The notes beneath the pieces were generated by a model, which saw only the letters and a list, made by a program, of their open reading frames with translations, was not told the DNA's origin and searched no databases. A DNA stretch of 64,000 bases from DSQQ01 sp964443075 (GTDB lineage: Bacteria; Chloroflexota; Anaerolineae; 4572-78; J111), in assembly GCA_964443075.1 (NCBI GenBank), contig CAYUCB010000002.1, positions 1 through 64,000 of the forward strand. Reading direction: 5' to 3'. The position numbers and the translations under genes were made by a program. How positions within the stretch are numbered: position 1 is the first letter of the stretch; every line of letters starts with the position of its first letter. Shown here one piece after another: positions 8,812 to 16,608 of the stretch.

Positions 8812-8895
8812 AGAAACACCAGAATTTGGGAGGATTTAAATCTTGGAACTCCCTATGGCAAATTTTTTGCGTACTCACAAGGCCAAACAGCTATT

Positions 8896-9465
8896 ATGAG
8901 CGCCATTACCATCTCTCGACAAATGGGCAGCCAGGGCGATGAAATCGTGAAGCAAATAGCCCACCAGCTCGGCTGGCGGGTGATTGACCGCGCTCTGATT
9001 AACCAGGCCGCCCAAGCGGCGGGTGTGCCACATGTCGCTCTGGCCGAGATTGACGAACTGGGCCTGCTGGGTTTGCGCCCCACCACCAGAGAGTGGCGAG
9101 CCTACCAGAGCCACGCCGAAAATATTATCCGCGCCTGGGCCGATATGGGTAACGTGGTCATTGCGGGGCGAGGCAGCCAGGTGGTGCTGCGAGATTATCT
9201 GGATGTGCTGCATGTGCGGGTGGTCGCTCCGTTTGAAGTGAGGGTAGCCCGGCTGCAACAGCAGCAACCAATCTCAACCGATCAAGCTCGCGCCCGCCTG
9301 GAAGCCAGCGATAAAGCGCGGGAGCGTTATCTGAAACGCAGTTATGGGGTAAACGTAGATGACCCCACCCTGTACCATCTGGTGATCAATACGGGTCAAT
9401 TGAGCCTGTCGCAGGCAATTAATATCATTATCCAGGTTTTTCAAGAATGGCAAACGGGGTTATGA
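8896..9465 (+). CDS. Cytidylate kinase-like family protein
   Basis: 189 residues beginning SAITISRQMGSQGDEI, the atypical P-loop of the cytidylate-kinase-like family; canonical Cmk has GSGKGT. Other family marks are WRVIDRALINQAAQAAGV, NVVIAGRGSQVVLRD and the Arg-rich lid KARERYLKRSYGV. It probably phosphorylates a nucleotide or related small molecule; the substrate is not known for this branch. ATG 8896 is chosen because homology starts here; the open frame reaches back to 8617 through a repeat hairpin, which is not credible coding sequence. The stop overlaps the next gene (ATGA), and hpt follows, so this looks like a nucleotide-salvage operon. Confidence 0.85.
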   Translation: MSAITISRQMGSQGDEIVKQIAHQLGWRVIDRALINQAAQAAGVPHVALAEIDELGLLGLRPTTREWRAYQSHAENIIRAWADMGNVVIAGRGSQVVLRDYLDVLHVRVVAPFEVRVARLQQQQPISTDQARARLEASDKARERYLKRSYGVNVDDPTLYHLVINTGQLSLSQAINIIIQVFQEWQTGL

Positions 9466-9833
9466 CCACAGACAGCCAGACTCAACCCAAAGTAACTTTT
9501 TCTCACCCCAGCGAAGAAGAATTTGCCCGCATTCTGGATTTTTACCAGATTCCCTGGCAATACGAGCCAAAAACTTTCCCCTTACGTTGGGACGAGCACG
9601 GTAACGTCCTGGAAGCCTTTAGCCCGGATTTTTACCTGCTGGAGCAAGACCTGTATATTGAGTTAACAACAATGGAACAACGGCTCATTACCAAGAAGCA
9701 TCGCAAAATACGCCGGTTGAAAGAACTTCACCCGGAGATTAATATCAAGCTTTTGAATCGCTCTGATTTTAAGCAGATGATGTTAAAATATGGGTTAGAT
9801 AACGAGGAAGAGTTGATAGGCTCGAATCACTGA
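9462..9833 (+). CDS. Conserved small protein, possible PD-(D/E)XK nuclease fold
   Basis: 123 residues from the ATG that overlaps the upstream stop (ATGA at 9462-9465). I do not recognise a named family. The segment EAFSPDFYLLEQDLYIELTTM has the spacing PD...(E/Q)...xExT expected of a PD-(D/E)XK nuclease core, followed by KKHRKIRRLKELHPEINIKLL as a helix and strand. A similar layout is used by very-short-patch-like nucleases. It sits between a cytidylate-kinase-like gene and hpt in a tight operon, so a role in nucleotide or nucleic-acid metabolism is plausible but unproven. Confidence 0.65.
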   Translation: MTTDSQTQPKVTFSHPSEEEFARILDFYQIPWQYEPKTFPLRWDEHGNVLEAFSPDFYLLEQDLYIELTTMEQRLITKKHRKIRRLKELHPEINIKLLNRSDFKQMMLKYGLDNEEELIGSNH

Positions 9834-9846
9834 AAGGGAAGTTTGA

Positions 9847-10398
9847 ATGAACTTGACGGCTTCATCCTGGCAACCTGAAGAACTGGGGCCGGTTTTTCTG
9901 ACTCAAGAACAAATTCAACAAAGGGTCAGCCAATTGGGGGCCGAAATCAGCCGCGATTACGCCGGTAAGGATTTGATTGTGATTGGCGTACTCAAAGGCA
10001 TTCTTGTTTTTATGGCCGACCTGCTGCGGGCCATCACGATTCCGGTAGAAGTTGATTTTTTAGCCATTTCCCGCTTTGAATCGACCGAACAAACCCGCGG
10101 CGTGGTTCGCGTGACCAAAGACCTGAACGAACCCTTAATCGGCCGGCACGCCCTGTTAATTGAAGATATTGTTGATACCGGTTTAACCACCCATTTTATT
10201 TTGCGCACCCTGCAACAACAGCAACCAACCAGCCTGAAAACCTGTACCCTGCTCAATCGCTCTCGCCGCCGGATAATTGACGTTAATCTGGGGTACATTG
10301 GGTTTGATATTCCCGATTATTATCTGGTAGGTTACGGCCTTGACCATAAAGAAAAGTATCGCAACCTGCCGTACCTGGTTAAATTTGAGCCAAAATAA
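9847..10398 (+). CDS. hpt: Hypoxanthine phosphoribosyltransferase
   Basis: Converts hypoxanthine or guanine plus PRPP to IMP or GMP in purine salvage. The PRPP-binding motif LLIEDIVDTGLT lies near residues 99-110, VIGVLKGILVFMADLL near 40, and the C-terminal FDIPDYYLVGYGLDHKEKYRNLP is the standard HPRT ending that stacks on the base. Length (183) is normal. GAAAGGGAAG precedes the ATG by 8 bases. It is last of three co-directional genes and ends in a strong terminator. Confidence 0.95.
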   Translation: MNLTASSWQPEELGPVFLTQEQIQQRVSQLGAEISRDYAGKDLIVIGVLKGILVFMADLLRAITIPVEVDFLAISRFESTEQTRGVVRVTKDLNEPLIGRHALLIEDIVDTGLTTHFILRTLQQQQPTSLKTCTLLNRSRRRIIDVNLGYIGFDIPDYYLVGYGLDHKEKYRNLPYLVKFEPK

Positions 10399-10410
10399 CG
10401 TTTGAGCAAC

Positions 10411-10439
10411 AAAAAACCCTGACAATGCCAGGGTTTTTT
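10411..10439 (+). terminator. Terminator of the hpt operon
   Basis: Perfect 11-bp stem AAAAAACCCTG / CAGGGTTTTTT with a 7-base loop, 12 bases after the hpt stop and ending in six T. The A-run on the other side makes it potentially bidirectional for the RNA candidate on the minus strand. Confidence 0.9.
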
Positions 10440-10446
10440 GTAAAAA

Positions 10447-10710
10447 AGAAAGAGCCCCAAGTAACCTTCTGATTTCTTGAATTTTTGGTAATTTACTTGC
10501 CTTTAACTATCTGTAAAGGATGCCCCATTAAACTTTCGTTGACTTCAGCCCTTGCCTACTCACTCGATTGCCGGTTTTCCGATAACTCTTTCCCCCGGCT
10601 TACGGCTCTTCCCTGTTCCCAGAGCATTCCGCTTGTTCAATAGGGTTTAGTTTTCAATTACCTTAGTTTTCAAGTCCTCTTTACAATTCCTCGGAACTCT
10701 TTCTACTAAA
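10447..10710 (-). ncRNA. Candidate structured RNA, possibly HEARO/omega RNA without IscB
   Basis: A gene-free stretch of about 260 bases with stems on the minus strand. AGTTCC/GGAATT lies near the 5' end. A near repeat of TTGAAAACTAA follows, and then a 5-bp hairpin CTCUG-GGAA-CAGGG after GCGGAATG. CGG-AAAA-CCG, AAC-GAAA-GTT and a closing pair CAAGTAA/TTACTTG come next. The blocks GCGGAATGCTCTGG, GAGTGAGTAGGCAAGGGC and AATGGGGCATCCTTTACAG resemble my memory of the HEARO (IscB-associated omega) RNA family, known to occur as orphan copies in Ktedonobacter. No iscB or tnpB gene lies next to it or in the window. The structure is seen; the family name is unverified recall. In such RNAs the guide would be the bases just upstream, about 10711-10730. 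Confidence 0.45.
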
Positions 10711-10769
10711 GATGTTACCATATTTATTAGCCAGAGTCAATAAAAAAACCTTAAAGTTTTTAAGAAATT

Positions 10770-12473
10770 TTAACAATCCGGCCGGTAAATTGGCTGCCCC
10801 TTAAAAGCTTTTGACCACCCCCCTAACCGATGCAAGGCCACCGGTTTGATGTCGCCGGGGCGCTGGCCATGGACTTGACAGGCGCTGAGATAGGCTTGGG
10901 CCGCCTCCCTATCAATACGAAAGAGACGCACCGCTTCAAGCTGGCCCAGTTCTCGACAGTAGCGGTAATGGTAATTCTCTTGCAAAGCGGCTTCTAAATC
11001 AAGGCCCAGGGCCAGTAAAGTAGTATCGGGCGCGGCGGTTTCGATGAAGAGGGTATAGGCCGGACGGCCCAATTCATCATCGCCAGCCAGCATAGCAAAC
11101 GTGGGTTGAAGGTTATAGCGGGCCAGCAGGTCATCCAGCGCCCGGCGGACATGCCGCTCGTTAAGTTTCTCGCCAAACCAATCGGAAATATAGGCTTCTT
11201 TGCCCACAAACCGCAACAGGGGGCAGTCACCCCAAAAGCCGGTTACTTGTACCACATCATGCAGTTGATACCGGTAAAGGCCGCCGCCGGTGGTGAGGAT
11301 GACCGCGTAAGAGCCGCCCAGTTGTAATTGGTGGGCCAGCAGGGGGGTCTTATGAGCAGAAGCCAGGCTTAACGCGTCACTGACGTTTTCTTCTAACGGC
11401 AGAAACTCAAAAAAATGGGAGCGAATAGCCAGGGCCGCGCCCTCTAAGCCCATCACCGGAAAGGAAACAAAGCCTTCGGTGGCAAGCAGGCCCTTGCCCT
11501 GAATTTGGGCCTGGGGAAAGAGGCGGGCCAGGGGCGAAATGTGGCGAGCAGCCTGGGCGTCGGCCCAACAACTGATGAGGCGCAGGTGCGGCCACAGGCG
11601 CAGGTGAATTTCGGCGGCAGTTTCTTCGGCCTGAAAGATGGCCCGGATTTCTCCGGCGCGGCGGGGATTGGGCCGGTTAAAGGCCAGGAGGCGGGTGTGT
11701 AAATCGGGGGGCAAGGGCGCAGGGGGGGAAAACGTTCCAGCGGCAATATCGGCAGAGAGGCGAGCGTGCCATTCCGGCAGGCGTGCCACCAACAGGGTTA
11801 AAAAGGTGGGATTCCACACCGAAATGAGGGTCAAGCTGCGGCTGCGCAGTAAAAAAAGCAGGGTGACGTACCGAAACGTCTCCATATTGTCAATCAACCG
11901 CACCAGCGAAGGCACCGCCAGCACCGCGTGAAGGAGATGGCGCTGCCAGCCGCTCAGGTACTCACTATCATCCTCAAAGCCAATGGGGAGGCCGCCGGGG
12001 GTGCGCTCATTAGGCCGGGTTACCGGTGAAACCGACCAGTAAGCCTGACCTAATAACAAGCCTGGCCGGTGGCTAAAGAGGTTGACAATCCAGGGGGCGA
12101 TGGCCCGTTGAAAATCGGCCTTGAGGCTGGCGGTGTAGGGGATGTATTTGCTGGCGGCGGTGGAGCCGCTGGTTGGTTCAAGCAGTCGCACCGGCTCGTG
12201 GGTCAGCACGCCAGCCTGGCCCGCGCCCAGGCGTTGGATGGCCTCGGCGTAATCGTCGTAGGTGGTGAGCGGCACGCATGCCTGGAAATCGCTCACGGAA
12301 TGAAGGCCGGCAAAACCGTAGCGGCGGCCAAATTCAGTTTGGGCGTTGCGGCGGAGAAGGTTTAACAGCAGGTTTTGCTGCGTACCGGCCAGGTTGCGCC
12401 GGGCCAGGTGAAAGGCCAGAGTTTCTGGCAGGCAACTCACATACCACAAGTTATTGGCAATCAGGGGGAGCAT
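10770..12473 (-). CDS. GH3-family acyl-adenylating enzyme
   Basis: 567 residues of the GH3 family, named for plant auxin-amino-acid synthetases; bacterial members are largely uncharacterised. The ATP-binding motif EPTSGSTAASKYIPYT is at about 99-114, the second block QGKGLLATEGFVSFP near 325, and the C-terminal hinge and ATP contacts GGGLYRYQLHDVVQV...FVGKEAYISDWFGEKLNE near 395-440. These enzymes adenylate a carboxylate and transfer it to an amine or thiol. It starts 6 bases after the response-regulator stop, so the two form an operon. Substrate unknown. Two GNAT-like genes lie further upstream on the same strand. Confidence 0.88.
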   Translation of the reverse strand: MLPLIANNLWYVSCLPETLAFHLARRNLAGTQQNLLLNLLRRNAQTEFGRRYGFAGLHSVSDFQACVPLTTYDDYAEAIQRLGAGQAGVLTHEPVRLLEPTSGSTAASKYIPYTASLKADFQRAIAPWIVNLFSHRPGLLLGQAYWSVSPVTRPNERTPGGLPIGFEDDSEYLSGWQRHLLHAVLAVPSLVRLIDNMETFRYVTLLFLLRSRSLTLISVWNPTFLTLLVARLPEWHARLSADIAAGTFSPPAPLPPDLHTRLLAFNRPNPRRAGEIRAIFQAEETAAEIHLRLWPHLRLISCWADAQAARHISPLARLFPQAQIQGKGLLATEGFVSFPVMGLEGAALAIRSHFFEFLPLEENVSDALSLASAHKTPLLAHQLQLGGSYAVILTTGGGLYRYQLHDVVQVTGFWGDCPLLRFVGKEAYISDWFGEKLNERHVRRALDDLLARYNLQPTFAMLAGDDELGRPAYTLFIETAAPDTTLLALGLDLEAALQENYHYRYCRELGQLEAVRLFRIDREAAQAYLSACQVHGQRPGDIKPVALHRLGGWSKAFKGQPIYRPDC

Positions 12474-12479
12474 GGCCGG

Positions 12480-13469
12480 TTAGGATTGGTCGGCGGCAGA
12501 GCGTTTGGCCTGGGCAATAGCCCCGGAGATAGCTTTGGCGATGGTGGGAATGTCGAAGATGTCTTGCTCGTACACATCTTCTTTGGAAACGCAGCCAAAC
12601 ACCAGGCTGATTCTGGGCACATCTTCACCTTTGCTATGCTCTAACTCAAAGGAGTCGTAGGCAATGGCTTCGACTTTTTCGTTAAATTCGCGCAAAATTC
12701 TGGCTTTTAACGGCTCAATTTTATCGGCGCTGGTAACAACGATAAAATCGGTGTAGGGAATCAGGCTGACAAAGGCCAGAGGCGCTACCTCATCTACCAC
12801 TTCGGCCAGCAGGCGGCCCACCCAATGGAGGGTGGCGGCGCATTGCACAAAACCGTACCGCTCGGTGATACGGTCTAGCTGGCTGATGCCGACCCCCAAA
12901 ACCACCCAATTTTCGTCTTGGCGCGTGCCCAAAATTAACGAGTCCATCTGGTCGCGGATAACCGGGTGATTGGGCAGGCTCCACATACGCTGGCGGGCTT
13001 CATCTACCAGGCGATCCATCGTGCGGCGAAAGGCTCGCCGGTTGAAAGAGGCTTTGCTAAAAAAGTGGCTGACTTTAAGGGGAAAGAACTCGTAAAATTC
13101 CTGCTGACTCAAAGTTTCGCCGGTAACAATGACCAGAATAATATCAGGGTAGCGCAGGGCCAGGGTTTTAAGCAGTTTTTTGCCATGCTCCTGGCTGAGC
13201 GCCGGTTTATCTTTAGATTCCGGCAGTTTCAAATCGGCGATAACCACCAGGAATGGTTTGCCCATGTCTCGCGCCCGGGTTAAGGCACTGGCGGCTTCGT
13301 GGTAACTGCCCACCACGACCACCTCGTAAGTGTCTCTCCGGCTCAAGGTCAACTGGTCCTCAGAGCCATCGGCTTCGCCCGGCGATAAGGGCGTTTCGAG
13401 GTAGCGGCGCAGTTTGTCCTGCCATTCTTTTTCATCTTCAACTATTAGAATACGTCCTTTAATAGCCAT
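12480..13469 (-). CDS. Response regulator with degenerate GGDEF-like output domain
   Basis: 329 residues from ATG 13469, chosen because GAGGAG precedes it. The receiver domain has the acidic pair in RILIVEDEKEW, a putative phospho-acceptor Asp79 in VVIADLKLPES, Thr in ILVIVTGET and Lys in HFFSKASF. An insertion of about 25 residues (26-50) after the first helix is unusual. The C-terminal part (VVLGVGISQLDRITERYGF..., SLIPYTDFIVVTS, SLVFGCVS) follows the nucleotide-cyclase fold order but has no GGDEF signature, so it is probably not a diguanylate cyclase. No histidine kinase is adjacent. Co-transcription with the GH3 enzyme suggests that they act together. Confidence 0.78.
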   Translation of the reverse strand: MAIKGRILIVEDEKEWQDKLRRYLETPLSPGEADGSEDQLTLSRRDTYEVVVVGSYHEAASALTRARDMGKPFLVVIADLKLPESKDKPALSQEHGKKLLKTLALRYPDIILVIVTGETLSQQEFYEFFPLKVSHFFSKASFNRRAFRRTMDRLVDEARQRMWSLPNHPVIRDQMDSLILGTRQDENWVVLGVGISQLDRITERYGFVQCAATLHWVGRLLAEVVDEVAPLAFVSLIPYTDFIVVTSADKIEPLKARILREFNEKVEAIAYDSFELEHSKGEDVPRISLVFGCVSKEDVYEQDIFDIPTIAKAISGAIAQAKRSAADQS

Positions 13470-13518
13470 GGGTTGCTCCTCTAAAAACAGACCGCTGACC
13501 GGAGACCACCGTCTCTTG

Positions 13519-13548
13519 AGGAGTGTCAAAGCGCACTTTGACACTCCT
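13519..13548. repeat. Perfect 13-bp-stem hairpin
   Basis: AGGAGTGTCAAAG, loop CGCA, then the exact complement. It lies 50 bases upstream of the response-regulator ATG, in the likely leader. It could be an operator or an attenuator-like structure; no T-run follows on the minus strand. Confidence 0.6.
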
Positions 13549-13593
13549 GATTTTCATCCTTCCCTCAACTTGGGGACCGCCGAATAAAAATAG

Positions 13594-13735
13594 TAAGCGT
13601 TCAGGTAGCATCCTGAGTAGCGCGAAGCGCGTATCGAAGGATGCGGCTCAAACAATGATTCTTAGCCAACTCGCATCCTTACGATACGGTTTCGCTTCGC
13701 TCAACCTACTCAGGATGCTACCCCCTGAACGCTTA
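13594..13735. repeat. Long inverted repeat of the CATCCTGAGTAG family
   Basis: The left arm TAAGCGTTCAGG-TAGCATCCTGAGTAG pairs with its inverse on the right, with three extra bases, over a loop rich in CTTCGCG and GATACG units. It belongs to the dispersed CTTCGA/CTCAGGATG repeats also found at 25231, 36559, 47591 and 51302. An open frame across it is not a gene. Confidence 0.75.
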
Positions 13736-13749
13736 CCTTTGCTACCTGC

Positions 13750-14487
13750 TTAATCACTCAACATGCGCTGCCCGGCGGGGGTGAGGTTGTCGCGCCGCAG
13801 TTCAACCAGGCAGGCCAGTTGGTCGCCCTGCATGTGGCCGGGGTTGGCCTGTACATAAAAGGCTACATGCGGGTCTTTGAGCCGCTGCGGCGTTACTTCG
13901 GCGACCCCGGCCCGCAGCGGAACGGCATGGGCAAAGCGAATAATACCGCGCTCGGCGTCGTACTCGCCGGGAAATTTCAGGTTAGCCAGGGTATCGAGAG
14001 TGCGTTTGATGGGGGGGGGCGTGGGCCGCACATAAGTAGGATAAAATTGGCAGAAAAAAACCGAGAGAAAGCGGTAGGTTTTGTAACCGGAACTGATGAG
14101 AAACCAGTAAACGCGGGCATCGGTAATGGTCTCGGCCAGGCCAAAAACGTGGCGTCCCCACAGCCGGGGCAATTCGGGTTGGCCCCAATAATCGCGGTGG
14201 ATGATGGTATCGCCGGAGAAGAAGGCGATGACCGGCTGGTGGTCTACCACCACGCTCAGACGCATCAGGGTAGAGAAGCCCTGAATCTGGCCGGTGGTGG
14301 CATCGCTTAACAGCACCACCCATTCTTTTTCGGCCAGGTCTTGCTCAAATTGAGGCTGAGTGACATTGGCAAAGTAATCGGCCAGCAACGCGCTCATACG
14401 CCACCGTTGGGCCGGAGTTACCTCGGCGGGGCGGACCACCTGCCCGGTCAGCCGGGCGGAATCAAGGGATGAGTAAGGGGTTGGCAT
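13750..14487 (-). CDS. Uncharacterised protein, GNAT-like fold suspected
   Basis: 245 residues, no named family recognised. The pattern EWVVLLSDATTGQIQGFSTLMRL, VIAFFSGDTIIHRDYWGQPELPRLWGRHV and YWFLISSGYKTYRFL is consistent with a GNAT-type acyltransferase: a beta-hairpin, a strand before the acyl-CoA site, then a helix. The canonical RxxGxG/A loop is not obvious. Its ATG lies 5 bases after the stop of a recognisable GNAT gene, so the two are co-transcribed. It may be a divergent partner or a second acyltransferase of the GH3 locus. Confidence 0.6.
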   Translation of the reverse strand: MPTPYSSLDSARLTGQVVRPAEVTPAQRWRMSALLADYFANVTQPQFEQDLAEKEWVVLLSDATTGQIQGFSTLMRLSVVVDHQPVIAFFSGDTIIHRDYWGQPELPRLWGRHVFGLAETITDARVYWFLISSGYKTYRFLSVFFCQFYPTYVRPTPPPIKRTLDTLANLKFPGEYDAERGIIRFAHAVPLRAGVAEVTPQRLKDPHVAFYVQANPGHMQGDQLACLVELRRDNLTPAGQRMLSD

Positions 14488-14492
14488 GATAA

Positions 14493-15623
14493 TTACAAGG
14501 CCGCAATTTCAACGTAAGGAATGCGGTTATCGAGTTTGTGATGAAACGACTCATCACCGGGCCAGCAAACGGTGTAGAGGTGGCTGTAATAGGGCAGGTG
14601 AAGGTAACTTTGGGCCACCGCCAGAAGGGGATCGCGGGTAGAGAGGCCGACCATCAGGTAAGTGTAACCACGTTCTACAGTCAAATTATACACGACTTGC
14701 AGTAAGCTGTGAAAGATAGCCGGGTCATTTTGAGCGATACAGCTAAAACTGGCGTAGGCAAAATGGATGGGCTGGCCGGGCGGGGCGAGCGGCCGCGCTC
14801 CCACCAACCGCAGGCCCAGATTATACAGAGGCCGCCATCGCCGCAGCGAATTGTGGTAAGCCCTAACGATGGTTTGCTTATAGGCGGATTGATCCCACAG
14901 CCCCAGCACGCCCACAATTTCACCCTGGCGACGCGCCAGCACAAAATCTTCTACCTGAAAACCCAGCGTGGTGGGGCTGTTGCCGCTAAAATCGGCCTCG
15001 GTGTAGGCGGGAAAGAATTGTTTGGCCGGGCCGTGCTGCCGCAAAAAAGCCATCAGCGCGGGCAAATCGGGCGGGGAAAGGCGCGTGATTTGCAGGTTTG
15101 AAGGTTTAAACCCTTTAAGCCTCAACCAGGATTTTCTCAAGATAATGGCCACGGTACACAGGCGGTCAACCTGGCGATAAACAGGAAAGTGGCGGCGGGC
15201 TTTATCAACCAACAAGCCCTGGGCCTGAAGGTTGCCTTCAATAATGGTGGTAATATAGCCCATCACCCGGCCATCGGCGTGGAGTTGGTGAAAAAAGCGA
15301 AAGCCGTTGGAGACCAGCCAATGGCCGCGAAACTGCTCATCCACCCGCAGTTGGCCAATGTAGCCCACTTCTTCAACCTGGCCGTTGACAAAGAGCGGGC
15401 GGGTGGAACGGCTGGCTACGGCCGCCACCTGATCGGTAGGCCGGTGTCGAGCTACCAAAACCTGGCAAAAATGGCCCATGGTGGTGCAGCCTAAAAAATA
15501 ATCCGGCTCACGCTCGTAGGTGAGGGTGACCTGCCCCGGCACGGGGTTTGCAGCCAGCAATCGCCGGATGGCTGGGTCGTCGGTGGGAGAGGCCAGTTCA
15601 AAGGCAAAATCATGGTGGGTCAT
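14493..15623 (-). CDS. GNAT-family N-acetyltransferase
   Basis: 376 residues from ATG 15623, picked because GGAG sits 8 bases upstream; the frame is open to 15656. The GNAT core is near residues 70-130: VAAVASRSTRPLFVNGQ, EVGYIGQLRVDEQFRGHWLVSNGFRFF (strand beta4 and an acetyl-CoA loop of the Q/RxxGH type) and IIEGNLQAQGLL. A second, GNAT-like half follows (EIVGVLGLWDQ..., ERGYTYLMVGLSTRDPL), so it may be a tandem-GNAT protein. The acceptor is unknown. It heads the minus-strand run toward the GH3 enzyme. Confidence 0.75.
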   Translation of the reverse strand: MTHHDFAFELASPTDDPAIRRLLAANPVPGQVTLTYEREPDYFLGCTTMGHFCQVLVARHRPTDQVAAVASRSTRPLFVNGQVEEVGYIGQLRVDEQFRGHWLVSNGFRFFHQLHADGRVMGYITTIIEGNLQAQGLLVDKARRHFPVYRQVDRLCTVAIILRKSWLRLKGFKPSNLQITRLSPPDLPALMAFLRQHGPAKQFFPAYTEADFSGNSPTTLGFQVEDFVLARRQGEIVGVLGLWDQSAYKQTIVRAYHNSLRRWRPLYNLGLRLVGARPLAPPGQPIHFAYASFSCIAQNDPAIFHSLLQVVYNLTVERGYTYLMVGLSTRDPLLAVAQSYLHLPYYSHLYTVCWPGDESFHHKLDNRIPYVEIAAL

Positions 15624-15770
15624 ATAGTTCTCCAGAAAAGCTTCCGTCAGAGGCAAGGTAACAAAGTAGCAAGACTACCAACGGCCATAATCTTTACTTT
15701 TGATGGGACACGGATTCACCCAGATTTCACAGAATTCTTACCAATCCTCCTTGACTTGGTTAATTGTTGC

Positions 15771-15799
15771 TTGACATTCCCCCCAGAATCCGGTATCGT
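15771..15799 (+). promoter_or_regulatory. Probable sigma70-type promoter
   Basis: TTGACA (15771-15776), 17-base spacer, TATCGT (15794-15799). It lies about 100 bases before the coiled-coil gene, in a 275-base gap without other genes. Confidence 0.5.
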
Positions 15800-15898
15800 T
15801 AACAGTGTATTGGCTCGATTATCCTCTTTTGGTCACCGCGGCTTTCTGCGCCGCACTCAAATAATCCTATTTTTTACCTCAGAAAGGAGTGTCCATTG

Positions 15899-16447
15899 AT
15901 GGCTACCCCCCTTGATATAACCGCCCGTATTAACCAAATGGTTAAAATTGCGCAACAATCGCTTGAAACCGAAGCCAGCCTCGGCTTTGAAACGTTAGAC
16001 CAATCTATCCACGAGTTGGAAGACGTGGCCCGCGAAGCGATGCAAGCCCGCTTGAGCAGTCACTTTTGGCCCATTATAGAAAAACTGGAAAACGGTGATT
16101 CTTTAGCCGCCGCCGAACAGGACATGCTGCAAATGCTGTTGGTGGGCGAGGCCCAATATTACATCAAATCCGAAGGCGACGTGGAACAGTGGAAAGAGGA
16201 AGTGGCCCGGTTGGTTGAAGAAATTCGCCGCCTTGAAGCCAGCGGCATGGAGGAATTAGACAGTATGCTGCGGCTGCAAGCCATTTGCCGCGAGCTACAA
16301 CGCCTTGTGCCCGACCTGACCTTTTACTTTGGCGAAAAAGAACGGGTCCAGCGTTTTAATGAAGCCATTCACTCAGCTATTGACCGCGACACCCGCCGCC
16401 TGCTGGCTAACCTAATTAAAGATATGCTAAACTCGGATAAATTGTAA
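15899..16447 (+). CDS. Uncharacterised alpha-helical protein
   Basis: 182 residues, almost entirely helical with heptad-like charged stretches (EQWKEEVARLVEEIRRLEASGMEEL). No signal peptide or membrane segment. AAAGGAG 9 bases before ATG 15899 decides the start; a TTG one codon earlier is possible. I do not recognise the family. A phosphoesterase gene follows on the same strand after 160 bases. A cytosolic scaffold or regulatory role is a guess. Confidence 0.65.
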   Translation: MATPLDITARINQMVKIAQQSLETEASLGFETLDQSIHELEDVAREAMQARLSSHFWPIIEKLENGDSLAAAEQDMLQMLLVGEAQYYIKSEGDVEQWKEEVARLVEEIRRLEASGMEELDSMLRLQAICRELQRLVPDLTFYFGEKERVQRFNEAIHSAIDRDTRRLLANLIKDMLNSDKL

Positions 16448-16608
16448 CCGGCTATTATCTCAGGAGTCGGACAAGCCCTATGGGACGACAACGACAATGA
16501 AAATGACGCGACGAGGCGGAGACGCGACTACGCCTCGTGTCCCGTAGGGGAGGATGCGGGTATTTCTTCATCCTTCCGCCTTCATCCTTATTTTCAAGGG
16601 AGGCAACG

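Noticed and set aside
8617..8895. N-terminal extension of the cytidylate-kinase-like protein
   Set aside because: The sequence is two repeat hairpins; homology begins at the ATG at 8896.
10441..10735. Group II intron domain V or RNase P RNA
   Set aside because: GAGCCGTAAGCC looked superficially like domain V, but the following stem and the 3' AY are missing, and the RNase P consensus blocks are absent.
13523..13753. 76-codon plus-strand frame
   Set aside because: It is the translation of palindromic repeats.
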